Below, piece by piece: positions 11,985 to 24,578 of a DNA stretch of 64,000 bases. Each line of letters starts with the position of its first letter. The first letter of the stretch is position 1. The notes beneath the pieces were generated by a model. The model was not told the origin of the DNA and did no database searches. It saw nothing but the letters and a program-made list of their open reading frames with translations. The stretch comes from Chamaecrista fasciculata (taxonomy: Eukaryota > Streptophyta > Magnoliopsida > Fabales > Fabaceae): assembly GCA_003254925.1 (NCBI GenBank), contig QANZ01011845.1, positions 87,735-151,734 on the forward strand, written 5' to 3'. A program made the position numbers and the translations under genes.

Positions 11985-12119
11985 GTATGTGCCATTCTTC
12001 ACTTCTTTAATTTTTTATTCTGGGTTTCCTTCGTTCTGCACCTCTATTAAGAATTTGTGAATTTTGCTACTCTCTCAGATGTTTAATTTTTGTTTCTCGG
12101 TTGCTTAATCATAAGGCAG
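11985..12119 (+). other. probable 5'-UTR intron of the eIF2B epsilon gene
   Basis: TTGG|GTATGT at 11985 and TAAGGCAG|G at 12119/12120 are good plant splice signals. They join a pyrimidine- and GC-richer leader (about 11800-11984) to the 27 bases before the start codon. This is inferred from signals only. Confidence 0.5.
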
Positions 12120-12146
12120 GTCACTCTGAAGAAGTGGGAGAAGGAG

Positions 12147-15100
12147 ATGGGTGCACCAAAGAAATCTGCAGTTAAGGTTTCGGAGGATGCCGAGGAATTG
12201 ACTCGTGTTCCCTTGCAAGCCATCCTATTGGCTGATAGTTTTACTACCAAGTTCAGACCTATCACTCTCGAGCGCCCCAAAGTACTTTCCTCTCTCTATT
12301 AAGCTTCGTAATTCTTGCTATACTGTTTCTAATCTAACTCGATTGCTTCCTTCCTGAGGTATTATTACCATTGGTGAATGTTCCCATGATAAATTACACA
12401 TTGGCTTGGCTCGAATCTGCCGGTGTCGAAGAGGTTTTTGTTTTCTGCTGCGCCCATTCTAAGCAGGTGATTTCTTATTTGGAGAAATCTGAGTGGCTGG
12501 CCCATCCCACTTTTACTGTTTCAATGATAGAGTCACATCATTCCGTTAGTGCTGGAGATGCTTTGCGCCTAATATACGAGCGAAATGTGGTATGCTTTCT
12601 CTTTATCTCCTACATTCCATTTAGTATCCTTTGAGAGGGTTTCTGCACGCTGTTTTTTGTAGATCATTCAAAGGATAAGTTCAGAAACTTGCATGCTAGT
12701 TCTTATTTATTATTTTTTTTATTACTATATCACTTTTGTTGTGGTCTTAGTAATTCTCTACTTAGTCCTTTTTCAGGCCAGAGTGAACTCCAATTGAACC
12801 TAGTTTTGTCGAGTAACATTTTTGTATCTTTTATTGTTTTCAAGATACATGGAGATTTTGTCCTAATCAGTGGAGATACTGTGAGCAATATGTCACTTAC
12901 TCAGGCTCTTCAAGAACACAAGGAAAGAAAGAAGAAAGATAGTGATGCCATAATGACCATGGTTATTAAACGGTCAAAGCCTGACCCTATTATTCATCAA
13001 TCTCGACTAGGTACTGATGAACTTTTCATGGGCATTGATCCTAATACCAAGCAACTTTTGTTTTATGAGGATAAGGCAGATCATTCCAAGGGGACTCTAC
13101 ATCTTGATAAGTCATTGCTCCTTGATAACCCTTCCATCTCTTTGCACCATGACAAGCAGGTTCAACCCTTGAACTTCATCTATTTATTGTTTGCTTTCAG
13201 AATTTACTGAAAAAAGAAATTTTATTTCTGAAACTAATCAATTACAAAGTGTTAACAAAAATATTGAAAACGTCTCTGCTCTTTAGTCATGATCATGACA
13301 AAAATGTCACAGAAAATGCATATTGTGAGTATCAGTGACTTTTCATTACTATGTTGTGGCATTGTGCAAAATAATGACTTGTTATCTGCCCATCAAATGA
13401 TATCCTAGTAGTCTGTCTCTATTTTCATTTGATATGTGAATATACTATTCACAGTTGTTATTGTTGCTGATTTTTTTTTTCTTGTTATTACTTTATTTAG
13501 ACTTTATAACTTTGAACTAAATTACATATGATAAATATTCCTGAGATCTAGTCATGTTTTTTCCTGCAGGATTGTTACATTGATATCTGCTCACCTGAGG
13601 TCCTTAGCCTGTTTACTGACAACTTTGACTATCAGCATCTACGACGTCATTTTGTCAAGGGATTGCTCGTTGATGATGTATTTCCTCTTCCATATTCTGA
13701 ACTAGGTTACTTGATTTTGTATTCACTCTAATTTATATCATTAATGTTCCTTGGTCGAAACATACAGTTGTTTGCATCTTTATTAGTACTGGAAAAAATT
13801 GAGCTACATTGTTATCAATCACTTATACCGCTTCAATATTCTTTGGAGGATTTTGTTGATATTGATGGTTTCTTTATCTTAATAGTTTGATGAACACTTC
13901 CTACATAATTTTCTTGTTTGCAAGTGTTCAGTTTCTTGGTCTGGCATTCACAAGATAAGTATGCAATACTTTAGAGATATGTAAGAAAATGGTTGAACTG
14001 GAGGTATTGCTTATAGAATTGTCTGAAGTGGAAAAGTGTTTTAGACTTTTAGTTTGTTTCAATGTTTCAATTGGTATTGAAAAAGGCATGTTTCTCTTTA
14101 CTATGATAATGTTTTAGAGGGATGATTTTATGGTTACATCTGGCATGGGCTCATGAAAATTATTAAGTTTTTAGTACAATGATTATCTTGGTTGTTTTGA
14201 ACCTTTATAAAAATTCATATTCGTAAGAGATTCGACAAAACTTTACTCTAGTGTTTTTAACTTTTATCCTACTGGATCCCCCCTCAACCCTTTCTCTTGA
14301 TAGGAAAAGTGCATCTGAATCGATTTTCATGTCGCCGATCATCTTTAAATTTGTTTTACACGAATGCTGTTTTGTATTTTTATACTTTCTTCCATGTTTC
14401 ATCCATTTGGTTTTAGCATTCTTTAGTAACATTTCTCTCGAGATAACTGGATATTTCTTTCAGATTATGGGATACAAGATATTTACACATGAAATTCATT
14501 CAAATTATGCTGCAAGGATTGATAATTTCCGAAGCTATGACACTGTCAGCAAGGACATAATTCATAGATGGACATATCCTTTGGTGCCAGATGTTAAGTT
14601 TTTTGGTAATTCTGCTATTAAACTTGAGCGACAGGGAATGTATCGTGCATCAGGTAAAGGATGATAATTTTTGTTACTGCTACTGTACATGGAGTTGGCT
14701 GGGCTTAATAATAATGTTGTGACATGATAATTTGGTTTGTTTCTTTGTTGATATTTGCATCATTTGGTGATGATTATGTGTTGTATATTCTTAAACGAAC
14801 ATCAACCATTTTGAATTTAAACAATAAGATACGTCCTTATTAAGTTTCCTTATGAAAAGAGTCGATTCAAATCATATATTAATATTATTAACTAAAATAG
14901 TATAGGTGGTTAAATTTTATATAACTAACATGAAACCTAATTTTGTTGATTAAAATAATTGTAGTTATATGAAGCAGTGTCAACTATCTATACCAACTGA
15001 AGTAAAGGTGTTATTGTAGATTTGACTAACCTTATACCTTTTTGAATGCTAAGGTTTTTTTCTTTATGATTGTTGAGTCATAACTTGTAACTTTTTACCT

Positions 15101-18100
15101 GATTTTTCTTCTTTTTATTAATTCATCACCCTTATCTCTCAAATAGTTTTCCATTGTAGATTGATGATTCCTTTTCTTCCATTTCAGAAATATCACAGTC
15201 GCATTCTGCTCTTATTGGCCCATTTACTGTCATAGGGCTTGGAACCAAAATTGGGGATAACACTAAAATTGTGAATTCCGTTATTGGAGAAGGATGTATA
15301 ATTGGATCAAATGTTCATATAGAGGGATCGTATGTATGGGACAATGTCACCATTGAAGATGGCTGTAAACTTAGGCATGCAATTGTATGTGATGGGGTGA
15401 TTATGAAAGCTGGAGCTGTTCTGGAACCTGGCGTGGTTTTGTCCTTCAAGGTTTTTTTTTATTATTTTTTTTTATAGGGATTGAGTATCCTGACTTGGTT
15501 TGGTATTATTTGCTTTTGCTTTAGTTTTGTTGCTATGCTCTAAGATAGATTGGTAGATACACTGATAGATTCTTACATGTCATATGAAATTCTGTTTCTT
15601 AATGATGGGAGTGTGTGTATAGGGTACATTTGTTGCCAATTATGCTGCGTTTGACGGTTTCTGGAATTGTATGCTTCCAGGTTGTTATTGGGCCAGAGTT
15701 TGTTGTTCCATCATATTCAAAAGTATCGTTATTACAGCAACCAGTTGAAGAAGATAGCGATGAGGAGCTGGAATATGCTGATAGTACTGGTGGTATTGCT
15801 GAATTTCCATGAAACTTATTCCTATTCTTTCATCATCTTACTAAAAACACTCTTGTACCTACTTAGTAATTTTTTGTATTCCTGAAATGGAACCATTGAA
15901 GAAGGCATTAATGTGAAAAATGTTATGTTAGAGAAGATGGTACGTGAAGTGGACTTGGTTGTTAGGTTGCTTTTGTAAAGTGGCATTTTTAGTCTATATA
16001 TATTATGCATTGTTCGGCCACTTCTTTTAAGTGACTAATTTTGTTTAGCTCCAAGGCACTGCATGTCACCATGGACTTCTTTTTGTTCAATCTTGCAGCT
16101 TTAGTTGGATTGGGTGAACTTCATTACAGTTGTTTTAATAAACAATCATACAATTTCTTTTATTTCAATAATCTTTGCTTTTGTTATAAATTGGAATGTG
16201 TTTTATAAGATGTTCAATGTTCAATTATATCTCTCTTTGTAGTAAGTGTGGGCATCATTGCTTTAGTAGCTTTTCTCTAGACTATCATTTTTTTCATATT
16301 AGAATTTTTATTTAGATTATTTTTGGATGGGCTAAGAGGTGGGTGGGTGCTCATGGTTTCTTATGATTAAAAAGAGTAAATTAACAATGTTAAATTCTAA
16401 ACGAAGTCTTAATCATTTTTTTCTTCTTTTAAAATTCCCTTTGTTCATGAGCATCACTTATTTGTATGCAGCAGTCACAAGCACAGTGGGCAAGTATGAT
16501 GTAGAGGCTGCATCACAAGTGTTGGAGACACAATCTTGGTCTACATCAGAGGTTGTTTCCTAGTGGTTTGCAATTTATTGCATCTGCAAAATTTCCAAAG
16601 TATTTCTTGTCTTATTTTTGGTTGGCAGTGAAGATTTAGCTTTGATACATGTAGTTGTTTTAATGAATTGCTATAGTATTTGACACCATGAAGCATTGAC
16701 ACACAGATGCATTAACCCATCAAACTTCAAAAAGTATAAACATGAAAGTAAAAACAACATGTTCATGCACACAAACACACACTTAGTGGATGCATCATCA
16801 TGCAGTTTAAATTTAAGTTTTTGTTTCATTATGATTTGATTAAATTGATTTTATTCAGGTTGATATTTTTTTTTCTCTAATTACCATTTTTTTTACTGAC
16901 CAGTTAGGTGTGGGCGGTGCGGGTTACATTTGGCCAAAATGTGAAGGAGGTCATGAAGAAGAGTGGAGACATTCAGTGGCTCCTATTCCTGCAGATAAAA
17001 TTTCTGAGGCAATGAAAAATTTGGAAGATGATCTGGAGTCGGCTTGTGATGGTAGTATTATCCCCCCGTCTGGAGAATTGAAGCCTGATTCTAATGATTC
17101 TGATGCTGATGATATTGAAGATTCCAGAGATGACTCCTACTTTGAGAAAGAGGTGAGGATTTTGGCCTGTAAACTTGCATATATGATTGAAGCATCTCTA
17201 AGTTATCTGGTTTTAAGTAAATTATTACAAACTCCAGGTTGAAGCAACCTTTCTCAGGGCTGTTCAAGAAAACATAAAGGAAGACCATGTGATCTTGGAA
17301 GTCAACTCTCTCAAGTATGTTGCATATCTTTATTAGCAAAAATTTGTATTCCACTTTTCAATTGTTTAATTGTATGTCTTTTATGATGACTTATTTTATC
17401 AAATTAAGTGTTGGTTTGTTTATAGCTTTGTTTTTTTTATTTTTTTCACATGGCAGGTTGTCATACAATAAATTAGCAGCTGATTGTGCTGGAGCTATAT
17501 TTCATGCTATGATGAAGCATGCATTAGACACCCCCCATACTTCAGCAGGTGAGTTAGTGGCATCTTTAATTGGAACTATACTATGGAGTATGGAGAAATA
17601 AGGTGATAATATGTTTCTTTGCAGTCTGGACTCGATGAATGAAACTTATGTGATTAGTGACTAAGCATTAAACGTTTTCAGGTAGCTTGGTTCAGACTGT
17701 TGAGGGTATATTCACAACATGGAAAAAGCTTCTAACATCCTACCTGGCTGACATTGATGAGCAGGTTTGCATCTTTTGGTTCTTTTTACCTTGTTATAAT
17801 AATTTCGGGGTACCTTTCATGGTTTTTCTTTATTATTTTTCCAAGCCATTTTGAAGAATATTTAGTTTCTGGCAGTGATTTAATTTATCATTATATGACT
17901 ATTAATGAAGCCTCAGGGATAAAGTATAATTGCAACATTGAATCTTTATTTTCCTTCTGCATGCCTGTTGGAGTGCCTTGACAATGAGTTTGTTGATCTT
18001 TTCCCTCATACTAACTGAGTTAATTGGACACATGATAAGTTTTTCACTAGATTTAAATCTTGTGAATCATGATTGGATGTCTCAACTAACCCTGTTGAAG

Positions 18101-19536
18101 GAAGAAATGAATTTCTTTAGGACCACTTTGGGATTCCTTGTTGAAATTCTTTTAACCTAATCATTATTCTATCTGATGCTTATTTTTTGATACACTTGCA
18201 ATTGTTACTTGTCAGAATACTAAAAGATCTGTACTTGTGCCAAGCATGGTATCACCTACTTAATTAGGATAAATTCATGTCTGAAAATCTGTGCAGCCTG
18301 ACATGTGGAAGCCACCATCTGTAAACTGCAGTGATTAGCTAATAGGCAATAATGCAATATAATAAGTTAAAACCCTTCAAACAAATGCTAAGCAGAACAG
18401 TGCTTCAGCTTAGGAAAAGTAGGAAATTTCTTATGGATTTTTATGTTAATTCTTAGTTGAAATTTAATATATTAAGCTATCTTTTTATGCTATAGACATA
18501 CAAGTTATCTATATGATGTATCTCAAAATTCTTTTTTCCTCGTGAATAGTACTATCAATATGATCTACAATTCACAATTAAAAAATTAGCATCTTGATTC
18601 GCGAATTGAATTGCAATTTGATTAATAACTATATTTGCAGCCATTCATATGGTGGTTAATAGTCAGATGCCTTTGTTTAATGGTCTGCGCGATACTTATT
18701 TGTTTGCTATTCCGACTTCAGATTGAAGTAATTCTGAAATTTGAAGAAATGTGCTTGGAATCTGCTAAGGAGTTTGCTCCGTTGTTCACTAAGGTATGAT
18801 TAGGTTCATACACGTCTCTCTGTTTGGTTGCACAAAAGAAACTTTAGCAGTTCTCTACTCTGATAATATTATGTATTTCTTTTATTAATATAGAAATAAA
18901 TATAATGTTGGTTTCATGAATTACCATATATATAAGGTATGAGTGAATAAATAAAGGAAGATAATTTGATATGTTAAATTTGTGCACGGTCATCCTGTCT
19001 GGAGCCAGTCAAGTTAACTGTGCTATGAGATGAAGTGAAGGAAAGGTTAAATGGAATTTGTTTGTCTAACGTGTATTGTGTATTGTGGGCAACGAATCTG
19101 AGATATTTGGCTTTTGGACAACCGCTTATATGTTACATAAGTGACGTTAATTGTTAGACATTCTCTCACTAAACAACTGTCTTATAACTTTTTCCGCTTG
19201 TTATGTCTCTTTCGTTTGTACTGTTTTACAGATTTTGAGTATTATGTATGACAAAGATATCATAGAAGAAGATGCCATTTTAAAATGGGAAGATGAGAAG
19301 CGGGACGCGGACGACTTAGATAAAATTTTTGTCAAGCAAGCTCAGACATTTATTCAAGTGAGTATCATTATTAATTATACCTGAAACTTGCATATATCAC
19401 GTGTTATCACAATTTCTCGTCTGATCAGCTTTATACTTTTTTTTGAACGATTGTCTATACTAAAATTTTAATTTTGTTCCAGTGGTTGAGGGAAGCCCCC
19501 GAAGAAGAAGATGATGATGAAGAAGAAGAAGAATAG
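12147..19536 (+). CDS. translation initiation factor eIF2B, epsilon subunit
   Basis: This is the catalytic subunit of the guanine-nucleotide exchange factor that recycles eIF2-GDP in the cytosol. Fifteen coding exons were read by frame and GT-AG signals: 12147-12281, 12359-12589, 12845-13159, 13570-13677, 14464-14653, 15188-15450, 15681-15792, 16472-16551, 16904-17152, 17238-17314, 17457-17548, 17682-17764, 18722-18793, 19232-19357 and 19483-19536. Phases are consistent throughout and give 728 residues, close to the plant family length. The N-terminal nucleotidyltransferase-like part starts [10 protein letters not shown] and includes [19 protein letters not shown]. Left-handed beta-helix hexapeptides follow ([30 protein letters not shown]), then the motif [17 protein letters not shown]. 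The C-terminal W2/HEAT-type exchange domain contains KWEDEK, and the protein ends in an acidic tail. The start ATGGGTGCACC opens the conserved frame. The exon 7/8 junction could shift by one codon. The gene appears intact. Confidence 0.95.
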
Positions 19537-20006
19537 AAAGGATTGAATTCGTATGGGGTCTAATTTTTCGAGGCTCTGACTCCTATTAGTACACACTACA
19601 CACCATGATGTTCGGGATCACGGAATGTTCGTCATTTGCGTTCTGTTCCTTCATCCACCCAAGAGCTGAAATGGATAATGACTTTGACATGCCTTTTGTA
19701 TGATAAATGTAGGAATATGATGAAATCTTGTATTTTGGACTTGGCTTCTTAAAAGATTGCACCGTGTGGCATGTGCTAATGAGGGGGAGAAAAGATTTTG
19801 TACCTTGTGGTTGTCATTCTAATCCACGGTGGTCCAAGTGATATGGTTTTGGCAATGTCTATCAGAAATCATGAGATCAGATCTTCATTGTAGATCTATC
19901 GTGATTTGGATTTTCGAATATAAAAATAAGAAATTTATCAACAACATAAATAAATATAAAAAGTTCACATTTTCTATTTGTATATCTCTGTCTGCATATA
20001 TATACA

Positions 20007-20041
20007 CTAGGGGCTTTGCGTGCCCTAACGGGCACGCAAAT
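20007..20041 (-). mobile_element. Helitron 3' terminus
   Basis: On the minus strand an 11-bp perfect hairpin (TTTGCGTGCCC, loop GTTA, then its complement; 20015-20040) is followed by four bases (GCCC) and CTAG (20007-20010), then T. A GC-rich hairpin a few bases before CTRR at an A/T insertion point is the defining Helitron 3' end. The element body would lie to the right. Its 5' TC end and length were not identified. Confidence 0.6.
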
Positions 20042-20854
20042 ATGTATGTAAAATAAATAAAGGACTAAATTGTTAACTTAGTAAAGAAAGAGAGACCAAA
20101 TAGTAAATTTTCTCTTATTTTTAATTTCATAGACTATAGTTTTAAATATGGACGACCAGAAAGAGGTGGAGTCATATAATATAAGATATATATTGTCTAT
20201 CTTTCAGAGATCTCCGAATAAAATAATCAAACCACATATCTTGGAGTTGTCAGGTAGCGTTTTTATATATGGTGACATTTGTCAGTAAATCACACGCAAA
20301 GTAACAGCAAAATAGAAAGTTACGTAAAGAACTCTAACGCCGAAATACAACGCTCATAAAATGTCTTGTCATTGACCTAAAAAGAGCAAAGAAAATTGCT
20401 TGTCGAAATGCCTTTGCAAGTTTGCATCGCCAATTGTTGGGTTTTGAATCCTAAACTTGAAAGTTGAAACCCTTTACTCTTTACGTTGAATGAGGGCCAA
20501 CATCTACATAGTAGTTTTAGCCTGTTAGGTTTTCATTCTTGTGAAAAATCTCAGGCGCATTTCTAGTCAAAATCCCTTTTTAAAGCCTCCCATTCTGATA
20601 AATCAGGAAACACATACCCAAAGATGTAATAATGAAGTTATCAAGATTCAAGATGTAGATATTTTTAGGGCATTTTGAGAACAAGTTTCAGTAGAATTAA
20701 CATTACGTACACAGTAGTACATGTAAACAGAACTTAGAAATTAAACTAGGTAGCAGGCAAAGTAGCAGAAGCTAGTGCCTCATGATATTTATCTTGTTGA
20801 ATGGCATTAATATTGATTGAGTGGCATTAACACTCAGATTTGGGAGATTGATGA

Positions 20855-21326
20855 TCAGAAAGGTGGTCCAGGAGGAGGAGGCCCTCCAAACAATGGTCCA
20901 CAGCAGCTCTCAAAGAGGCAGCAGCAGCACAGAACGTAAAAACTGCCAACAAAAACATCCATCATAATTAATTAGATCCAAAATGTAACTTTATCATAAC
21001 CAAGTTTAATTGGCTTAGTGATCGAGCTCATTAGGTCGCTTAAGCAAGGTCGGGGATTCGAATCCTGCTTTGTGTATGCAATAACCAATTGACTAGCGAC
21101 AGACTCTTAAATGAAACATCGATCCGTTGCTAATGAATTAGTTTGCAAAGTAATTAAAGAGAATGTTGAAGAATGAAGCAAATGAAATGAAATAGTTGAA
21201 AAAGGTAGTGACTAACCAAGATGATAGAAGGCTACAGAGACCATTACAGAGAGCCCCGCAGCATCCGAACGGCCCCGGCCGTGGCGGTGGCGGTGGTGCT
21301 CCTGGTGGACCCCAAGGTGGACGCAT
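20855..21326 (-). CDS. small Cys/Pro/Gly-rich protein, possible membrane anchor
   Basis: Two exons, 21326-21217 and 20942-20855, joined by TCTTG|GTTAGT and GGCAG|T signals, give 65 residues ending at TGA (20855-20857). Residues 1-20 are Pro/Gly-rich (MRPPWGPPGAPPPPP). The middle is Cys-rich (GCCGALCNGLCSLLSSC, then FYVLCCCCLFESCCG), and the end is again PPPPGPPF. The central Cys-Leu stretch is hydrophobic enough to associate with a membrane, as in plant CYSTM-like stress proteins, but membership of that family is only a guess. An upstream in-frame ATG at 21386 would add 20 ordinary residues. The shorter start is chosen because it opens directly into the Pro-rich motif. The intron contains a SINE. 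Function is unknown. Confidence 0.7.
21010..21130 (+). mobile_element. tRNA-derived SINE in an intron
   Basis: RNA polymerase III box A-like TGGCTTAGTGATCGAG (21011-21026) and box B-like GGATTCGAATCC (21054-21065) are spaced as in tRNA-derived SINEs. They are followed by a tRNA-unrelated tail with GACTAGCGACAGACTCTTAAA, resembling plant Au-type SINE tails. The copy sits inside the intron (20943-21216) of the Cys-rich gene, on the opposite strand. The 3' limit is approximate. Confidence 0.7.
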
Positions 21327-21699
21327 CTTTGTTTGTTGGTTTGTTTTACAAGAAGCTAAAAAGTGGGCTATGTAATGTATTCCCATTCATATTTATAGAA
21401 TTGTGAATGAGGGTAAGAATTGATGAAGGTTCTGGCACCATCATCTCTGCTTTGACCAGTAAGTTAAACATCTTATTGCATTTGTTGACCCTTCTCCATC
21501 TTCTCTTTCTCTGCTTCGCCAATATCAACTACCTTTCCTCAACCTACCATTCAACCCAATACGTAACGTGAAGACTAAAAGTAAACCTACAATTTCTATT
21601 CAATGCTCCTCAATGCGCTCTGTTTCAATTCAATTTTAACTATCACCTTAATTCCTTGGCTACATAATTTAGGAGATCCACTCCCTTATTTTTGGCTTA

Positions 21700-22045
21700 G
21701 TGGTAATGACGTTTTAATATATACAGTTCCACTTTGGTAGCCTGAAAGAAAAATTTTTGCAATTTGGTGCCCCGTTAGCGAATTGGTCCCTTGCTTTATT
21801 TCCGTTAGGATTTAACGGAAAATGTGATTGTGACCACCTTAAAATGTCAAAAACCTCCCAACAAGTCTTCTCTTATGCGTTTAAGTCATTTCTCTTTACT
21901 AAAAGAGATCAAAACATAAAGAAAACAGAAACTAAAGAGTACATTATATAATTTTACTGTTGAGTTGAAATTATTTATAAAAGGGTCTTTAGAATTCTAA
22001 TATTACAAAATTTTCTTCTTTTCACAAGATTTTTTTTGAATAGGT
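21700..22045. repeat. inverted copy of the repeat at 1-310
   Basis: The reverse complement matches window positions 1-310 along most of its length, including GAATTCTAAAGACCCTTTTATAA and the ACTTAAACGCATAAGAGAAG segment. It continues rightward into 22046-22330, which contains a locally duplicated segment (TTCATTCAAGTACACTACAAAC at 22178 and again near 22264). Confidence 0.7.
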
Positions 22046-22329
22046 CCTGATTTAATTACACTTTAACCCCAAAAGTTTATGATCTTTATCAAAATAGTCA
22101 TTCGAACCTCAAAAGACAAATGAGCATCTATAATTTATCAAAAAATCCCCATATTCAATTACCATAAGCTGAAATTTTCATTCAAGTACACTACAAACAA
22201 ATCAAAACCCCCCCCAAATTTTTCCAAAATCAAGCCTCACAAATTTCTTCAGACCCACAAATTTCATTCATGTACACTACAAACAAATCAAAACCCCCCA
22301 AATTTCTTCAGACCCACAAATTTCTCTTA

Positions 22330-22520
22330 TGTGGAGGCACATGCGCAGCTTTAAGGGTTTTGATTTGTGGAAAACGAAGACGAAGAAAACGAAGAAAACG
22401 GCAAGAGCAACAGCGAATTCCCACCTATTCAAAGGAATCCTTTCGAATTTAGGCTTCTTACCAGACGACGAATCGTCTTCCTCGGTGGTCTTGTCATGAA
22501 CAATGGTGATCCAAGAATGA
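22330..22520 (-). pseudogene. possible captured exon of a SNARE-associated Golgi (TMEM41/VTT-like) protein
   Basis: Read on the minus strand, the frame gives TTEEDDSSSGKKPKFERIPL, then NRWEFAVALAVFFVFFVFV, a basic N-terminal cytosolic part running into one hydrophobic segment. This resembles from memory the start of plant SNARE-associated Golgi/VTT proteins. It then breaks off into unrelated sequence, and the expected initiator Met is out of frame. Because the fragment adjoins a MULE-like repeat end, gene-fragment capture is possible. Without a database search the family assignment is weak. Confidence 0.3.
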
Positions 22521-22764
22521 GACATGTGGAGGGTGTAGATGTGATGAAAGAATGGGACACGTGTAGGCTAAATCAAATATCAAAGAAGAAGCACCTAGAA
22601 GAATATAAAAGTAGGAGCATGCGTGAGTGGAGGGATGACGATTGATGTGCTTTCTCTCTCTGTATTCTCTCTCTCTCCAACCTCTTTCTCTCTGTTTCTA
22701 TTCCTCTCTCTCTCTTCTTGTTTCTCTTTTTGAAATTCTGGGTATGTATTGTGGATCCTTGGGC

Positions 22765-23006
22765 TTTCATAGCTCTTATTTTGTTATTTTTATTCTGTGT
22801 GTTATTAGCATATAACAATGGTGCTTTCGTTGAGAGACGAAGACAACTCAAGCATGGCCGAAGGTGACAGCATTCGTGAGCTAGCAACTCAGGTGGAGAA
22901 ACTCATGGAGTTGATTGAGCGACGAGATGCTGAGTATGTGAAAAGAATGGACGGCATAGAAAATTCTTTGGGAACTGTTTTGAAAAAAAATTCTTTGAGA
23001 AAGTAA
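22765..23006 (+). mobile_element. gypsy-type gag start remnant
   Basis: The frame (22818-23006) opens MVLSLRDEDNSSMAEGDSIR and continues with an amphipathic ELATQVEKLMELIERRDAEY segment. It is preceded by ACAATGGTGCTTTCGTTGAGAG, which resembles LTR/PBS-gag junctions of plant Ty3-gypsy elements. The frame stops at 23006 and GC-rich Pro/Val triplet-type sequence follows to 23170. Only the leader and first gag residues remain. Confidence 0.4.
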
Positions 23007-24009
23007 AATAGATATAGAAAGAAAATTACAAAAATGCCCTTTCCACAACCACCACAAGACCACCGCCGCCGTCCACAGTGGCTGGCACCGCCGTATACGG
23101 TGGCCTGTGCCGCCATCCACCGCCGTACACGGTGGCCTACGCCTCTGTCCACGGTGGCCGCCGTCGTCGCCGCCGGTCACCATCAGGGGAAGAAGATGGG
23201 ATGGGAGCGAGAGAGGCAAATTAGGAATTCTATTATAATTCCTTAGGTAGACTTGGATTACATCAGAAATGTAAAGTAAAGAAAAATGGCCTATGTAATG
23301 TAAAGCCCTTTACATTGTAATCCACTTTACATTGCTCAAATTACCATACCAAACACATGAAAGTCTTGGAATCTGTCTCCTTTTACAATATAACCCCCAT
23401 TTCATGGGTACCAAACGGAGCCTAAGTATTTCCTTCAAAAATCATGAAAATTCCACACTGCAAAATTAGTTTATTATACATGTGGGACATGGGAATGATG
23501 TTAGAATGATTTGGCAAATAAATTTCCTTTTTCCACAAAACCATAAGGTGTGTATGTATGTCCCCACCACATGATGGCCATATGGGAATGTTGTGTTCTT
23601 TGACTATATAACATGACTTTAGATACAACAGTGATGTTCTTCCTTTGATTTTCTAGTCCATAATGTGTAATCTCTCCTACAAATAATGGACCTTTTAATA
23701 AAATAAAATATTCCTTCGTTATGACAAATAGGTTCATATATAATATTTGGAGACACGGTTTATAAGCCTTTCTGTTATTTACATATATAAAAGCCACATC
23801 AGTATCTTTTTTCTGCATTAACTAAATTATATTATATATATACCTTTAGCATGTGATCCTGTTTCAGTGATGTCAATGGCCTTTTCTCTTTTCTTTTTCC
23901 CAACTTATCACAAATAAAGTTAGAGAATTCTTGCATCAGAAAGGTGCATTTCCAGCTCAAAAAACTTTAATCACATTCCTACAGAAATATATATATATAT
24001 ATATTATAT

Positions 24010-24250
24010 TGTAAAACTAACAATTCGATCCCTGAAAGATCATTAGGCTGACCAATCGATCTTTGAAATATTGAAATATACACTTTAGTCCCAAAAATAT
24101 CAAGATAGTATACTTATTAATTAGTCCTTTTCAGGGACTAAAAAATATATCATTTTAATAGGTCAAGAACTGAACGGTAAATTTTAATCTTTTAGGGACC
24201 GAATTGTCTACTCGGTGATTTTTCAAGGACTAAATTGTTAGTTTACTCTA
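24010..24250. repeat. MITE-like inverted repeat upstream of GEM-like copy 1
   Basis: The left end AACTAACAATTCGATCCCTG is mirrored by GGACTAAATTGTTAGTTT on the right. A related element sits in intron 2 of copy 2 (29690-29918). Confidence 0.65.
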
Positions 24251-24453
24251 TATACATATATTAGTCCCCAAGTTTCCTTACTAAGGATGATAAGTCTACC
24301 TTTAATTAAAACATGACATGAACCTCTAGATTATGACTTTTTCTAAAAGTAATAACACCATTCTTTTCTCAGTCTTTATGAATGATTCAAAGATGACCCA
24401 CATAAAAATAAGGTCTGATTCTCGTTTGTTTTTTTTTTCCTCCTTGAATTGTC

Positions 24454-24484
<31 letters not shown>

Positions 24485-24578
24485 AGTGCACAATAAGGAC
24501 TCATCAACCAAAGCAAGAGTTTTCTCAATTATTTTCAAGAAACTAGAGTTTGCTGAATTGCATCTTCCAACAAGAAAA

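Noticed and set aside
11829-12050. 73-codon frame before eIF2B epsilon
   Set aside because: Lacks an ATG start and spans the probable 5'-UTR intron; better explained as leader sequence.
12147-19536. Operon-like or tandem relation between eIF2B epsilon and neighbours
   Set aside because: Neighbours are unrelated, on different strands, and separated by transposons.
21010-21130. Possible tRNA gene from box A and box B motifs
   Set aside because: No cloverleaf stems could be paired and a SINE tail follows, so it is a tRNA-derived SINE.
23034-23246. GC-rich Pro/Arg frame (PPQDHRRRPQW...)
   Set aside because: Encoded by an imperfect tandem repeat of a CCGCCGT/ACGGTGGCC unit, with equally open frames on the other strand; no gene features.
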